Origin: Achromobacter xylosoxidans A8
GTDB taxonomy: Bacteria > Pseudomonadota > Gammaproteobacteria > Burkholderiales > Burkholderiaceae_B
Length of the DNA stretch: 64,000 nt
NCBI RefSeq assembly: GCF_000165835.1
Contig: NC_014640.1
Coordinates: 1,798,001 to 1,862,000, forward strand
Direction of reading: 5' to 3'
Shown here: positions 16,938-24,904 of the stretch, one piece after another
How the letters are laid out: the number at the start of each line of letters is the position of its first letter
Position numbering within the stretch: the stretch's first letter is position 1
Made by a program: the position numbers and the translations under genes
Notes under the pieces: model-generated
What the model saw: the letters and a program-made list of their open reading frames with translations, nothing else
Database searches by the model: none
What the model was told of the DNA's origin: nothing

Positions 16938-18467
16938 ATGTCCGCACTTGAAGACCATGCCCGGCAGATGCCCGACCGCATCGCCTATCGCATGATTCCG
17001 TCGGGAACCACGGTGACCTGGCGCGAACTGGAGCAGCGCAGCCGCAAATGCGCGGCGGCCCTGCTGGACGCCGGCCTGCAGGCCGGCGATGTGATCGCGG
17101 TGTTCCTGGAAAACCATCCGCGCTTCTTCGAACTGCTGTGGGCCGCGCACCGTATCGGCCTGTACTACACCACCATCAGCCGCCATCTCAAACGCGACGA
17201 GGCGCGCTACATCATCGACAACTGCGATGCGCGCGTGCTGTTCTACTCCGGCCACACACAGGCCGAAACGGATGCGGACAGCCTGGATGCGCGCGGCGTG
17301 CTGCGCGTCTGCATGGACGGCGCGGACGCCAGCGCGATCCAGTACGAGGCTTGGGTCGGGCGTTATGCCGATGACGTGGCCCTGCCAGAAACCCCGGAAG
17401 GCACGGACTTCCTGTATTCGTCCGGCACCACCGGCCTGCCCAAGGGCATCAAGCGCCCGCTGTCCGTGGCCAACCGCTACTTCCGCGTCGGCGACGCGCC
17501 CAGCAGCGCCTGGAAGGCCTTCGACCGCGACACGGTCTATCTGTCCACCGCGCCGTTCTATCACGCGGCCCCGGTGCGCTGGAACATGGCGGCGCTGCGC
17601 GCAGGCGGCAGCTGCGTCATGATGGAAAAATTCGACGCGGCCGCGGCGCTTGAGGCGATTGCCACCTACGGCGTCACGCATTCGCAATGGGTGCCGACCA
17701 TGTTCATCCGCCTGCTGCGCCTGCCGCAGGAAGCGCGTGCGCGCCACGACCTGTCCACGCTGCGCTACGCGGTGCATGCGGCCGCGCCGTGCCCGGCCGA
17801 CGTCAAGGAAGCCATGATCGCGTGGTGGGGGCCGATCCTGTACGAGTACTACAGCGGCACCGAACTGGTGGGGCGCACCTCGCTGGGCTCCCATGAGTGG
17901 CTGGCGCACCGCGGCTCGGTCGGCCGGCCGGAGTTCGGCCAGGCGCACATCATGAGCGAGGATGGGTTGAACGAATTGCCCTTGGGCCAGCCCGGCGTCA
18001 TCTATTTTTCGGGCGGCGGTTCCTTCGAATACCACAAGGATCCGGACAAGACGCGCGGCGCCTACAACGCGCGCGGCTGGGCCACCTATGGCGATATCGG
18101 CTACCTGGACCAGGACGGCTATCTGTACCTGACCGATCGCCTTTCCAACATGATCGTGTCGGGCGGGGTCAACATCTATCCCCAGGAAGCGGAGAACTTG
18201 CTGAGCACGCATCCGGCGGTGGCCGACGTGGCGGTGGTGGGCGTGCCGAACGCGGAGTTCGGCGAGGAGGTCAAGGCGGTCGTGCAATTGCGCGATCCCG
18301 CCGCTGCCAGCTCCGACCTGGCGCAGCAGCTGATCGCCTATTGCCGCGACCGGATCTCGCCCATCAAGTGCCCCAAGAGCGTGGACTTTTCCAGCGATAT
18401 GCCGCGCACCGAGACCGGCAAGCTGCTCAAGCGCCTGGTCAAGCAGCGCTACTGGCCGCAAGCCTAG
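16938..18467 (+). CDS. AMP-forming acyl-CoA ligase (ANL superfamily)
   Basis: 509 residues. The adenylate-forming signatures are in order: Y-S-S-G-T-T-G-L-P-K-G-I near 158-169 (P-loop-like), Y-E-Y-Y-S-G-T-E near 301-308, Y-G-D-I-G-Y near 383, L-T-D-R-L-S-N-M-I-V-S-G-G-V-N-I-Y near 399 (hinge), and a C-terminal catalytic Lys in R-T-E-T-G-K. It makes acyl-CoA via an acyl-adenylate. Placed 18 bases after the hydratase gene. Substrate cannot be read from sequence; the context suggests the acid captured by the Bug receptors. Confidence 0.92.
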   Translation: MSALEDHARQMPDRIAYRMIPSGTTVTWRELEQRSRKCAAALLDAGLQAGDVIAVFLENHPRFFELLWAAHRIGLYYTTISRHLKRDEARYIIDNCDARVLFYSGHTQAETDADSLDARGVLRVCMDGADASAIQYEAWVGRYADDVALPETPEGTDFLYSSGTTGLPKGIKRPLSVANRYFRVGDAPSSAWKAFDRDTVYLSTAPFYHAAPVRWNMAALRAGGSCVMMEKFDAAAALEAIATYGVTHSQWVPTMFIRLLRLPQEARARHDLSTLRYAVHAAAPCPADVKEAMIAWWGPILYEYYSGTELVGRTSLGSHEWLAHRGSVGRPEFGQAHIMSEDGLNELPLGQPGVIYFSGGGSFEYHKDPDKTRGAYNARGWATYGDIGYLDQDGYLYLTDRLSNMIVSGGVNIYPQEAENLLSTHPAVADVAVVGVPNAEFGEEVKAVVQLRDPAAASSDLAQQLIAYCRDRISPIKCPKSVDFSSDMPRTETGKLLKRLVKQRYWPQA

Positions 18468-18497
18468 GCGGCCCACCATGACAGATCAGGAGATGGC

Positions 18498-19637
18498 ATG
18501 AACCAGCGGCGCAAGCTTTTCTCGGCGGAGCACGAACTGTTCCGCGACACCGTGGCGCGCTTCATCGCGGATGAGATCACGCCCCACCACTACCAATGGG
18601 AACAGGAAGGCCTGGTGCCGCGCGACTTGTGGCGCAAGGCCGGCGCGGCCGGCATCCTGCTGCCCAGCACACCCGAGGAATACGGCGGGGGCGGCGGCGA
18701 TTTCCTGCACACCATCATCGTGGTGGAGGAGATCGCCCGCGCGCTGGCCACCGGCGTCACCGGCTTCACCACCCATTCCGACATCGTCGCGCCCTATCTG
18801 CTGAACTTCGGCAGCGAGCGCCAGAAGCTGCGCGACCTGCCCGGCATGGCACAGGGCGACATCGTGGCGTCCATCGCGATGACCGAGCCGGGCGCGGGCA
18901 GCGACGTCAAGGCCATCCGCACCGCGGCGGCCAAGGCGCAGGGCGGCTACGTCATCAACGGCCAGAAGACCTTCATCACCAACGGCTTCCATGCCGACCG
19001 CGTGCTGGTGGTGGCCAAGACTGATCCCGCCGCGGGCGCGCGCGGCATCAGCCTGTTCTGGGTCGACGCCGCGACGCCGGGATTCACGCGCGGCCGTCTC
19101 CTGGACAAGGTCGGGCAAAAGGCACAGGACACGGCCGAACTCTTTTTCCAGGACATGTTCGTGCCGGACGAGGACATGCTGGGCGAACCGGGGCAGGGCT
19201 TCGGCTACCTGATGAAGGAACTGGTGCGCGAGCGCCTGATGATCGCGGTGCGCTGCGCCATGGCGCTGGAGAGCGCGCTGCAATGGACGGTGGACTACAC
19301 CAAGGACAGGCGCGCCTTCGACAAAGCCTTGATCGACAACCAGCACATCCGTTTCAAGCTGGCCGACATCAAGACCCTGGCCGCCGCCACCCGTGCCTTC
19401 GTCGACGGCTGCGTGCAACAGTACCTGGACGGCGAACTCGACGCCGGCGGCGCGGCCATGGCCAAGCTGTGGGCTTCCGAGGCCACCAGCGCCATCGACG
19501 ACCTGCTGCAGTTCCACGGCGGCTACGGCTACATGCGCGAATACCCCATCGCCCGCGCCTACACCGATGTGCGGCCCAACCGGATTTACGGCGGCGCCTC
19601 GGAGGTCATGCGCGAGCTGATCGCCCGCACGCTTTGA
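18498..19637 (+). CDS. Acyl-CoA dehydrogenase, long-chain/LCAD-like subgroup
   Basis: 379 residues. The FAD/substrate strand A-M-T-E-P-G-A-G-S-D lies near 129-138 and the C-terminal arm ends I-Y-G-G-A-S-E-V-M-R-E-L-I-A-R. The Glu at the MCAD position (Y-E-G-T) is Gly here, as in LCAD-type enzymes, so the catalytic base must lie elsewhere (an upstream helix is used in LCAD and isovaleryl-CoA dehydrogenase). It begins 30 bases after the ligase gene. The left operon has a second dehydrogenase of the other active-site type, consistent with two separate oxidation steps or substrates. Confidence 0.9.
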   Translation: MNQRRKLFSAEHELFRDTVARFIADEITPHHYQWEQEGLVPRDLWRKAGAAGILLPSTPEEYGGGGGDFLHTIIVVEEIARALATGVTGFTTHSDIVAPYLLNFGSERQKLRDLPGMAQGDIVASIAMTEPGAGSDVKAIRTAAAKAQGGYVINGQKTFITNGFHADRVLVVAKTDPAAGARGISLFWVDAATPGFTRGRLLDKVGQKAQDTAELFFQDMFVPDEDMLGEPGQGFGYLMKELVRERLMIAVRCAMALESALQWTVDYTKDRRAFDKALIDNQHIRFKLADIKTLAAATRAFVDGCVQQYLDGELDAGGAAMAKLWASEATSAIDDLLQFHGGYGYMREYPIARAYTDVRPNRIYGGASEVMRELIARTL

Positions 19638-19674
19638 ACCTTCTTCTTCGACTTCGACAGGAACAGATCCCTAC

Positions 19675-20832
19675 ATGAGCAAGCATCTATCGAAATCGGT
19701 CGCCATCGTCGGCGCCGCCGAATCCGACCTGGGGAAAGTGCCCGGGATGACCTCGCTGGACCTGCAGGCGCAGGCAGCGGCCCGCGCCTTGCGCGATGCC
19801 GGGCTGACGCTCAAGGACGTCGACGGCGTGTTCGCGCACGTGGACGACAAGTTCGCCGGACTGCATCTGGCGGAATACCTGGGCATACGGCCGCGCTATG
19901 TGGATTCGACCAGCGTGGGCGGCATGTCCAGCGTCATGCACATCCGCCACGCCATGGCCGCCATCGAGGCCGGCATGTGCGAGGTGGCGCTGGTGGCCTA
20001 CGGCAGCACCCAGCTGTCGGACGGCACGCGCAAGGTGGGCGGCACGCCCGAGGACATGCGCCTGCCGCGCGGACAGTTCATCACGCCGTATGGGCAGCTG
20101 AGCCCCATCGGCTATTACGCGATGGTGGCGCAACTGCACATGCAGCGCTACGGCACCACTCACAAGGACCTGGCCGAAGTGGCGGTGGCGGCGCGCAAGT
20201 GGGCGCAACTCAACCCCAAGGCCTACCGTCGCGAGGACACCTCGATCGAGGAAGTCATGGCTTCCAAAATGATTGCCGATCCCTTGCGCCAGCGCGATTG
20301 CTGCCTGGTAACCGACGCCGGCGGCGCCGTTATCATCACCTCCGCCGCCCGTGCCCGCGAGCTCAAGCGGCCGCCGGTCTACGTGATGGGCATCGCCGAG
20401 TCCTTCTCGCACCATTACACGCCCTTCAATACGGCGGACTGGCTGGACACCAATGTGGCGCAGACGGCGGATGCCGCGCTCGCCATGGCCGGCGTCACGC
20501 GCGCCGATATCGACGTGGTGCAGATCTACGATCACTTCACCATCGGCGTGATCCAGTCCCTGGAAGAGCTGGGTTTCTGCAAGCGCGGGGAGGGCGGGGC
20601 CTTCGTGGCGGACGGACGCCTGGCGCCGGGGGGCGATTTCCCCATCAATACCTCGGGCGGCGGCCTGTCCTATAACCACCCCGGCCAGTTCGGCATGCTG
20701 CTGCTGCTCGAGGCCGTGCATCAACTGCGCAAGGAATGCGGGGAACGCCAATTGCCTAAGGCCGAACTGGCCCTGGTGCATGCGCCCGGCCTGGTTTTTT
20801 CCTGCAACACCACCCTGATCCTCGGAGTCTGA
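19675..20832 (+). CDS. Thiolase-fold protein lacking the nucleophilic Cys; probable acyl-CoA retro-aldolase or lyase
   Basis: 385 residues, related to SCPx-type thiolases. The nucleophilic Cys expected near residue 83 (C-S-T-G in SCP2 thiolase) is replaced by V-G-G-M-S-S at 81-86. The C-terminal N-H-P-G motif (Y-N-H-P-G-Q-F-G) remains. The stop is two bases from the start of the DUF35 gene. Ltp2, a steroid side-chain retro-aldolase, is a Cys-less thiolase homologue that needs a DUF35 partner (ChsH2), so this pair most likely cleaves a 3-hydroxyacyl-CoA by retro-aldol chemistry rather than thiolysis. That is inference; an ordinary acyltransferase role or a structural thiolase subunit is possible. 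Confidence 0.78.
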   Translation: MSKHLSKSVAIVGAAESDLGKVPGMTSLDLQAQAAARALRDAGLTLKDVDGVFAHVDDKFAGLHLAEYLGIRPRYVDSTSVGGMSSVMHIRHAMAAIEAGMCEVALVAYGSTQLSDGTRKVGGTPEDMRLPRGQFITPYGQLSPIGYYAMVAQLHMQRYGTTHKDLAEVAVAARKWAQLNPKAYRREDTSIEEVMASKMIADPLRQRDCCLVTDAGGAVIITSAARARELKRPPVYVMGIAESFSHHYTPFNTADWLDTNVAQTADAALAMAGVTRADIDVVQIYDHFTIGVIQSLEELGFCKRGEGGAFVADGRLAPGGDFPINTSGGGLSYNHPGQFGMLLLLEAVHQLRKECGERQLPKAELALVHAPGLVFSCNTTLILGV

Positions 20833-20834
20833 CC

Positions 20835-21245
20835 ATGGACCAAGTTCAACGCCCGCTGCCGCAACCGACCCGGATCACCCAGCCCTACTGGGATGCGGCG
20901 AAGGAAAACCGCCTGGTCGTCCAGCAATGCGGCTGCTGCAAGACGCGCCAATTCTATCCGCGCGAATTCTGCACGGCCTGCCTGTCCGACAGCATCGAGT
21001 GGATCGAGTCCGCTGGCCAGGGAACCGTCTACACCTACACCATCAACCGGCGCCCGAGCAACGCGGCCCTGAGCGAAAAAGTGCCTTATGTCGTCGCCAT
21101 GATCGACCTGGACGAAGGCGTGCGCATGATGGCCAACATTATCGACAGTCCGCCCGAGGCGGTCAGGATAGGCAGCCGGGTGCGGGTGTGTTTCGAGCGG
21201 GTGTCGGATGAGATCACCTTGCCGCAGTTCAGGCTGGAAGCCTGA
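20835..21245 (+). CDS. DUF35 OB-fold acyl-CoA-associated protein with zinc ribbon
   Basis: 136 residues. The N-terminal helix leads to a rubredoxin-like zinc ribbon with Cys pairs in Q-C-G-C-C near 32-35 and F-C-T-A-C near 46-50, followed by an OB fold (about 60-130) beginning G-T-V-Y-T-Y-T. This is the ChsH2-type/DUF35 partner of Cys-less thiolase homologues. It is the last gene of the right operon, two bases after the thiolase-fold gene, implying a stable complex. There are no catalytic residues of its own; it probably positions the acyl-CoA substrate. Confidence 0.9.
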   Translation: MDQVQRPLPQPTRITQPYWDAAKENRLVVQQCGCCKTRQFYPREFCTACLSDSIEWIESAGQGTVYTYTINRRPSNAALSEKVPYVVAMIDLDEGVRMMANIIDSPPEAVRIGSRVRVCFERVSDEITLPQFRLEA

Positions 21246-21282
21246 TTGCGCGGCGCGGGAACCGGGTGATTTGCCTTCCGCA

Positions 21283-21323
21283 CAAAGAAAAAACCGGTCC
21301 GACTGGAAAGTCGGACCGGTTTT
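21283..21323. terminator. Bidirectional rho-independent terminator between DUF35 gene and ssrA
   Basis: A 14-base perfect stem (21290-21303 with 21310-21323) and a six-base loop. The T-run is strong on the minus strand (TTTTTTCTTTG), terminating ssrA. On the plus strand it ends TTTTAG, so it may also end the right catabolic operon. Confidence 0.85.
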
Positions 21324-21343
21324 AGTCTTGCGTCTGCGGTATT

Positions 21344-21733
21344 TGGTGGAGCCGGGGGGAATTGAACCCCCGTCCGCAAGCCCTCTGCAATCAGTTCTAC
21401 ATGCGTAGTCGATTTATTTAGTTTTAACCTTGGACTTAGCCAACCGACAGGCCGGACCAAAGCGATTCACGTAATTTAAATTTGAACCGTGTGACCCCAG
21501 TTCAAACCGATTCCTTGTGAATGTCGCTGCTGCGGTTCGAGGGTTACCCCCCTAGGAAGTTGCCTTCCTCCGCCTGACCCAAGGACAGATCAGTGCAGCG
21601 GCTCACCGCTTAAGCGGCGAGAGCGAAACGCTCGTCGTTGGCGTTTGTAGTGTTTCCAGTGGTTTAACGAGCGTACTGGTGCTCGGCATGCCCTGAGTTG
21701 TTTCGCGACCCACGTCGAATCCGGATCGGCCCC
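21344..21733 (-). ncRNA. ssrA: tmRNA (transfer-messenger RNA)
   Basis: On the minus strand the 5' end reads GGGGCCGATCCGGATTCGAC and the 3' end has the tRNA-like T-arm GGTTCAATTCCCCCCGGCTC followed by CACCA-type termination at 21344. The length is 390 nt. The tag reading frame at 21642-21610 encodes ANDERFALAA and then TAA. This tag is characteristic of Bordetella/Achromobacter-type beta-proteobacteria. It rescues stalled ribosomes with SmpB and marks the peptide for proteolysis. The intervening pseudoknot region contains the G-rich stretch expected. It is not a protein gene, although short frames run through it. Confidence 0.97.
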
Positions 21734-21824
21734 AAGAACATCTATTGTACTGGTAAATGCCATAGCCTGCTGTCCCGCCCGCGCAGCCTTGCCCCGGCGT
21801 GGCGCGGACGATACAGGCGGCCGT

Positions 21825-23009
21825 TCAGGCCGCGTTGGCGCAGACCGCCTTGGGCTCGTGGCGCGGGCGCGAGGCTGCCATCAGCGCCAAGGCCAGGATC
21901 ACGGAAATGGCGACGATGACGGCCGCGGCCCAGCCCAGCGAGGCCAGTCCGTAGTTGTCGATGACATGTCCGCCGACCACGGCGCCCAGGCCGATCCCGG
22001 TGTTGGCGCCCGAGATGTTCAGGGAGGCGGCAAAAGCCGGCGCTTCCGGCGCGGATTTCATCAGGCGCACGTGGCAGACGATGAAGAGCGCGGCTTGCGC
22101 GATGCCCCAGACGCCCAGCGCCACGGCCAGCAGACCATGCGACTGCATCACGGGGGCGATCGCCGCCAGTCCTGCCGCCATCAGCGCCGAAAAGAGCGCG
22201 GTCGCGCCCAGCGGGCTGCGGTCCACCATACGGCCGCCCAGGGTATTGCCGACCAGGCCGACGGCGCCAAATGCCATCATCGTCCAGCCCACGATCTGGC
22301 CGTTGAAGCCGGCCAGCCGCTCCAGCATGTCCGCCAGATAGGTGTAGGCAGTGAACATGCCGGTGAAGACCAGCAGCGACAACAACACGTGGCCCACCAC
22401 GATGGGATTGCGCAGGATACGCAACTGCGTGACGAGTTTGACGCTGTCGGCGCGGATGCGGGTGCTGGGGAAGGCGAACAACAATAGCAGCGCCTTGGCG
22501 AACGCCACCGCCGAGAGCAGGCCGAAGGCGGCGCGCCAGCCGAATGCGTCCGAGATCAGCACGCCGATGGGGATGCCGAACACCGTGGCCGCGACGATGC
22601 CGAAGGCGACCATGGAGATGGCCCGGCCGGCGCGCGCCGGGCCGACCAGTTCCACCGCCGTGGCGCTGGCCAGCGACCAGAACACGGGCAGGGCCAGGGC
22701 AGGGAAGAGGCGCGCCACGGCCATGACCCAGATGTTCGGCGCGGCGGCCGCCAGGGCGTTGGACAGGCCGAACAGCACCAGCACGCCGATGAACAGCCGC
22801 TTGCGCTCGACGTTGGCCATCAGCGCCGTGAGCAGCGGGCCGGTCGCCGCCACCGTGAAGGCGAACAGCGAAACCAGCAGGCCGGCCTGGGAAACGGTGA
22901 CGTTCAGATCGCGGGCCAGGCCGGGCAGCAGCCCGATGATCAGGAATTCTGTCGTCAGGATGGTGAAACCGGCTGCGGAAAGTAACAGGATGGGCAATAG
23001 CATAGGCAT
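21825..23009 (-). CDS. MFS transporter, DHA1 (AraJ/YdhP-like) family
   Basis: 394 residues with twelve predicted membrane helices in two groups of six. The first helix starts L-P-I-L-L-L-S-A-A-G-F, followed by F-L-I-I-G-L-L-P as in AraJ/NepI/YdhP exporters. Typical motifs are N-V-E-R-K-R near 66 (cytoplasmic loop 2-3) and A-R-L-F-P-A-L near 100. It is a proton-coupled exporter of drugs, sugars or metabolites; substrate unknown. It is isolated, upstream of ssrA and divergent from no neighbour. An inverted repeat about 210 bases upstream may be its operator. Confidence 0.85.
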   Translation of the reverse strand: MPMLLPILLLSAAGFTILTTEFLIIGLLPGLARDLNVTVSQAGLLVSLFAFTVAATGPLLTALMANVERKRLFIGVLVLFGLSNALAAAAPNIWVMAVARLFPALALPVFWSLASATAVELVGPARAGRAISMVAFGIVAATVFGIPIGVLISDAFGWRAAFGLLSAVAFAKALLLLFAFPSTRIRADSVKLVTQLRILRNPIVVGHVLLSLLVFTGMFTAYTYLADMLERLAGFNGQIVGWTMMAFGAVGLVGNTLGGRMVDRSPLGATALFSALMAAGLAAIAPVMQSHGLLAVALGVWGIAQAALFIVCHVRLMKSAPEAPAFAASLNISGANTGIGLGAVVGGHVIDNYGLASLGWAAAVIVAISVILALALMAASRPRHEPKAVCANAA

Positions 23010-23352
23010 TCCTCTGGCGCGGCGCTGGAGGGCGGCGCGCGGGCGGCGTTGTAGGCGGTCTAAAAAAGGTCAGGGGTGCGCCGGCTTCTATGCCGGGCAA
23101 CTGCATCGGGGTCGAAGGACGCCGGTGCGTGGGATCAATGGTGGCGGGCGGCAGTGTCCGCAACCTCCGGCAATAGCCGGAAAAGGCAATCGGGAAGCAC
23201 CCGCATGCCTTGCATGAGTCACACTTTAAGTGACTTTGGTTTCAGGATAAAGGCCTTGGTCTGGGAAAGATTGTTCGGCAAACTCAACTAATTTTCGCGA
23301 ACCATCATCAGGCCGGAAACGGGCCGCGCGGCGGCGGCCCGGCCGAGCGGAA
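23010..23352. other. Intergenic region with inverted repeat, presumed control region of the MFS gene
   Basis: This 343-base gap has no gene I can support. It contains AGTCAC-ACTTTAA-GTGACT (23217-23235), a 19-base inverted repeat in an AT-richer island (23215-23295), which is the likely promoter/operator of the leftward MFS gene. The remainder is GC-rich without clear signals. No T-run terminator follows gph. Confidence 0.4.
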
Positions 23353-24027
23353 TCAGCGCAGGTCGCTGGGCAACAGCGGCTGGATGGCGGACCAGAGTTC
23401 CGCGGGGGAATTGGCGCAGGTTTCCGCTTCCCAGGTCGTGATGTTGTCGTCTTCGCCGACGTAGCCGTATGCGGCGGCCACGGCCGGCATGCCTGCCGCG
23501 TGCGCGGCCTGGATGTCGCGCAGGTCGTCGCCGACATAGACGCAACGGTCGACGGAAAAACCTGCTTCGCGCGCGGCGTGCTGCAGCGGCAGCGGGTGCG
23601 GTTTGGCGTGCGCCGTGGTGTCGCCGCAGACCAGGACCGCGCTGTCGCGCGTCAGGTCCAGGTATTCGACGATGGGCAGGGTCAGGTAGGTGACCTTGTT
23701 GGTCACGATGCCCCAGGACAGCCCGCGGTCGCGGATATCGGCGAGCAACGCTTCGATGCCGGGAAACAGCTTGCTGTGGACGGTGGAGCCGGCGGCGTAG
23801 TCTTCCAGGAACTGCAGGCGGGTCGGCTCGTAATCGGCGTCGCCCGGCTTGAGGTCCAGCGCCACGCGCAGCAGGCCGCGCGCGCCCTGGGACGCGACGG
23901 GCCGCAGGGCCTCGTACGGCATGGGTTCCAGACCCTTGCGGGTACGCTGGCGGTTGGCCGCGGCGGCCAGATCGGGGGCAGTGTCGGCCAGCGTGCCGTC
24001 GAAGTCGAACAGGATCAGGGCGCTCAT
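23353..24027 (-). CDS. gph: Phosphoglycolate phosphatase (HAD superfamily)
   Basis: 224 residues. HAD motif I is D-F-D-G-T-L-A-D-T (nucleophile Asp8, acid/base Asp10), motif II is I-V-T-N-K near 107, and motifs III/IV are K-P-H-P near 142 and V-G-D-D near 166. It dephosphorylates 2-phosphoglycolate formed during DNA repair. The start overlaps the stop of ubiG by four bases, an arrangement common in beta-proteobacteria. Related N-acetylmuramate-6-phosphate phosphatase MupP is an alternative for Gph homologues next to ubiG and gyrA, as in Pseudomonas. Confidence 0.85.
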   Translation of the reverse strand: MSALILFDFDGTLADTAPDLAAAANRQRTRKGLEPMPYEALRPVASQGARGLLRVALDLKPGDADYEPTRLQFLEDYAAGSTVHSKLFPGIEALLADIRDRGLSWGIVTNKVTYLTLPIVEYLDLTRDSAVLVCGDTTAHAKPHPLPLQHAAREAGFSVDRCVYVGDDLRDIQAAHAAGMPAVAAAYGYVGEDDNITTWEAETCANSPAELWSAIQPLLPSDLR

Positions 24028-24752
24028 TTGCGGGTAGCCATCAGGTAATTGACCGAGGTGTCGGACGACAGGGTGTAGATCTGGGTGATCGGGTTGTATT
24101 CCATGCCGCGCATGCTCACCGGTTCCAGCCTGGCGCCGCGCGCCGCCGCCGACAGCTCGCTGGGCTTGATGAACTGGTCATAGCTGTGCGTGCCGCGCGG
24201 CAACAGGCGCAAGACGTACTCGGCGCCCACGATGGCGAACAGGAAGGACTTGGGATTGCGGTTCAAGGTCGAAAAGAACACCCAGCCGCCCGGTTTGACC
24301 AGCGTGGAGCACGCGCGCACGATCGAAGCCGGATCCGGCACATGTTCCAGCATTTCCATGCAGGTCACCACGTCATACTGACCGGGTTGCTCCGCGGCAA
24401 GTTCCTCCACGGGAACCTTGCGGTACTCCACCTTCACGCCGGATTCCAGGCCGTGCAGGCGTGCCACCTTCAGGGACTTGTCGGCCAGATCGATGCCAGT
24501 GACCTCGGCGCCACTGTGCGCCATGGCTTCGGACAGGATGCCGCCGCCGCAGCCCACGTCCAGGACCTTTTTGCCCGCCAGGCTGCCGGCGCATTCCTGG
24601 ATCCATTCCAGCCGCAGCGGATTGATCGCGTGCAGGGGCTTGAACTCGCTTTCGGGATCCCACCAGCGGCTGGCCAGGGCGCCGAACTTGTCCAGTTCGG
24701 CCTGGTCGGCGTTGATCGCGGGGCGGGCAGTGTCGTGCGTTTGCGTGGTCAT
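24024..24752 (-). CDS. ubiG: Ubiquinone biosynthesis O-methyltransferase
   Basis: 242 residues. Class I SAM-dependent fold with motif [10 protein letters not shown] near 65-73, the N-terminal L-A-S-R-W-W-D-P segment and L-N-R-N-P-K-S-F-L near 170, all typical of UbiG. It performs both O-methylations in ubiquinone synthesis. Followed by gph with a four-base overlap. A 16-base palindrome lies 23 bases upstream of its ATG. Confidence 0.95.
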   Translation of the reverse strand: MTTQTHDTARPAINADQAELDKFGALASRWWDPESEFKPLHAINPLRLEWIQECAGSLAGKKVLDVGCGGGILSEAMAHSGAEVTGIDLADKSLKVARLHGLESGVKVEYRKVPVEELAAEQPGQYDVVTCMEMLEHVPDPASIVRACSTLVKPGGWVFFSTLNRNPKSFLFAIVGAEYVLRLLPRGTHSYDQFIKPSELSAAARGARLEPVSMRGMEYNPITQIYTLSSDTSVNYLMATRK

Positions 24753-24774
24753 GGGCAGGTCCAGCGTAAGGCGA

Positions 24775-24790
24775 CTCTATATATATAGAG
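24775..24790. promoter_or_regulatory. Perfect 16-base AT palindrome upstream of ubiG
   Basis: CTCTATATATATAGAG is self-complementary and lies 23-38 bases before the ubiG start. The TATATA core could serve as the -10 box of the ubiG promoter, but I cannot pair it with a convincing -35. Confidence 0.4.
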
Positions 24791-24852
24791 GGGGTCCGTC
24801 GCGCTAGGCGAGGGAAGGGCGCAGCCTTGCACCGCTTTGGTGCGTGGCCGGC

Positions 24853-24881
24853 GAAAAAAAGGGCCTCGCTATGCGAGGCCC
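24853..24881 (-). terminator. Rho-independent terminator of ompA
   Basis: GGGCCTCGC-TAT-GCGAGGCCC hairpin; in the ompA (minus) direction it is followed by seven T residues. It starts 23 bases after the ompA stop. Confidence 0.93.
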
Positions 24882-24904
24882 TCTTATTGTAGCTAGTCCA
24901 GCAA

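Noticed and set aside
14820..18479. 1219-codon open frame on the minus strand opposite the Bug, MaoC and ligase genes
   Set aside because: Composition is typical of an antisense shadow (His/Arg/Gly/Gln-rich, no motifs), while the plus strand has clear domains and ribosome sites.
21086..21460. Small minus-strand frame entering the tmRNA region
   Set aside because: It runs from inside ssrA into the DUF35 gene; the RNA structure and tag frame explain this DNA.
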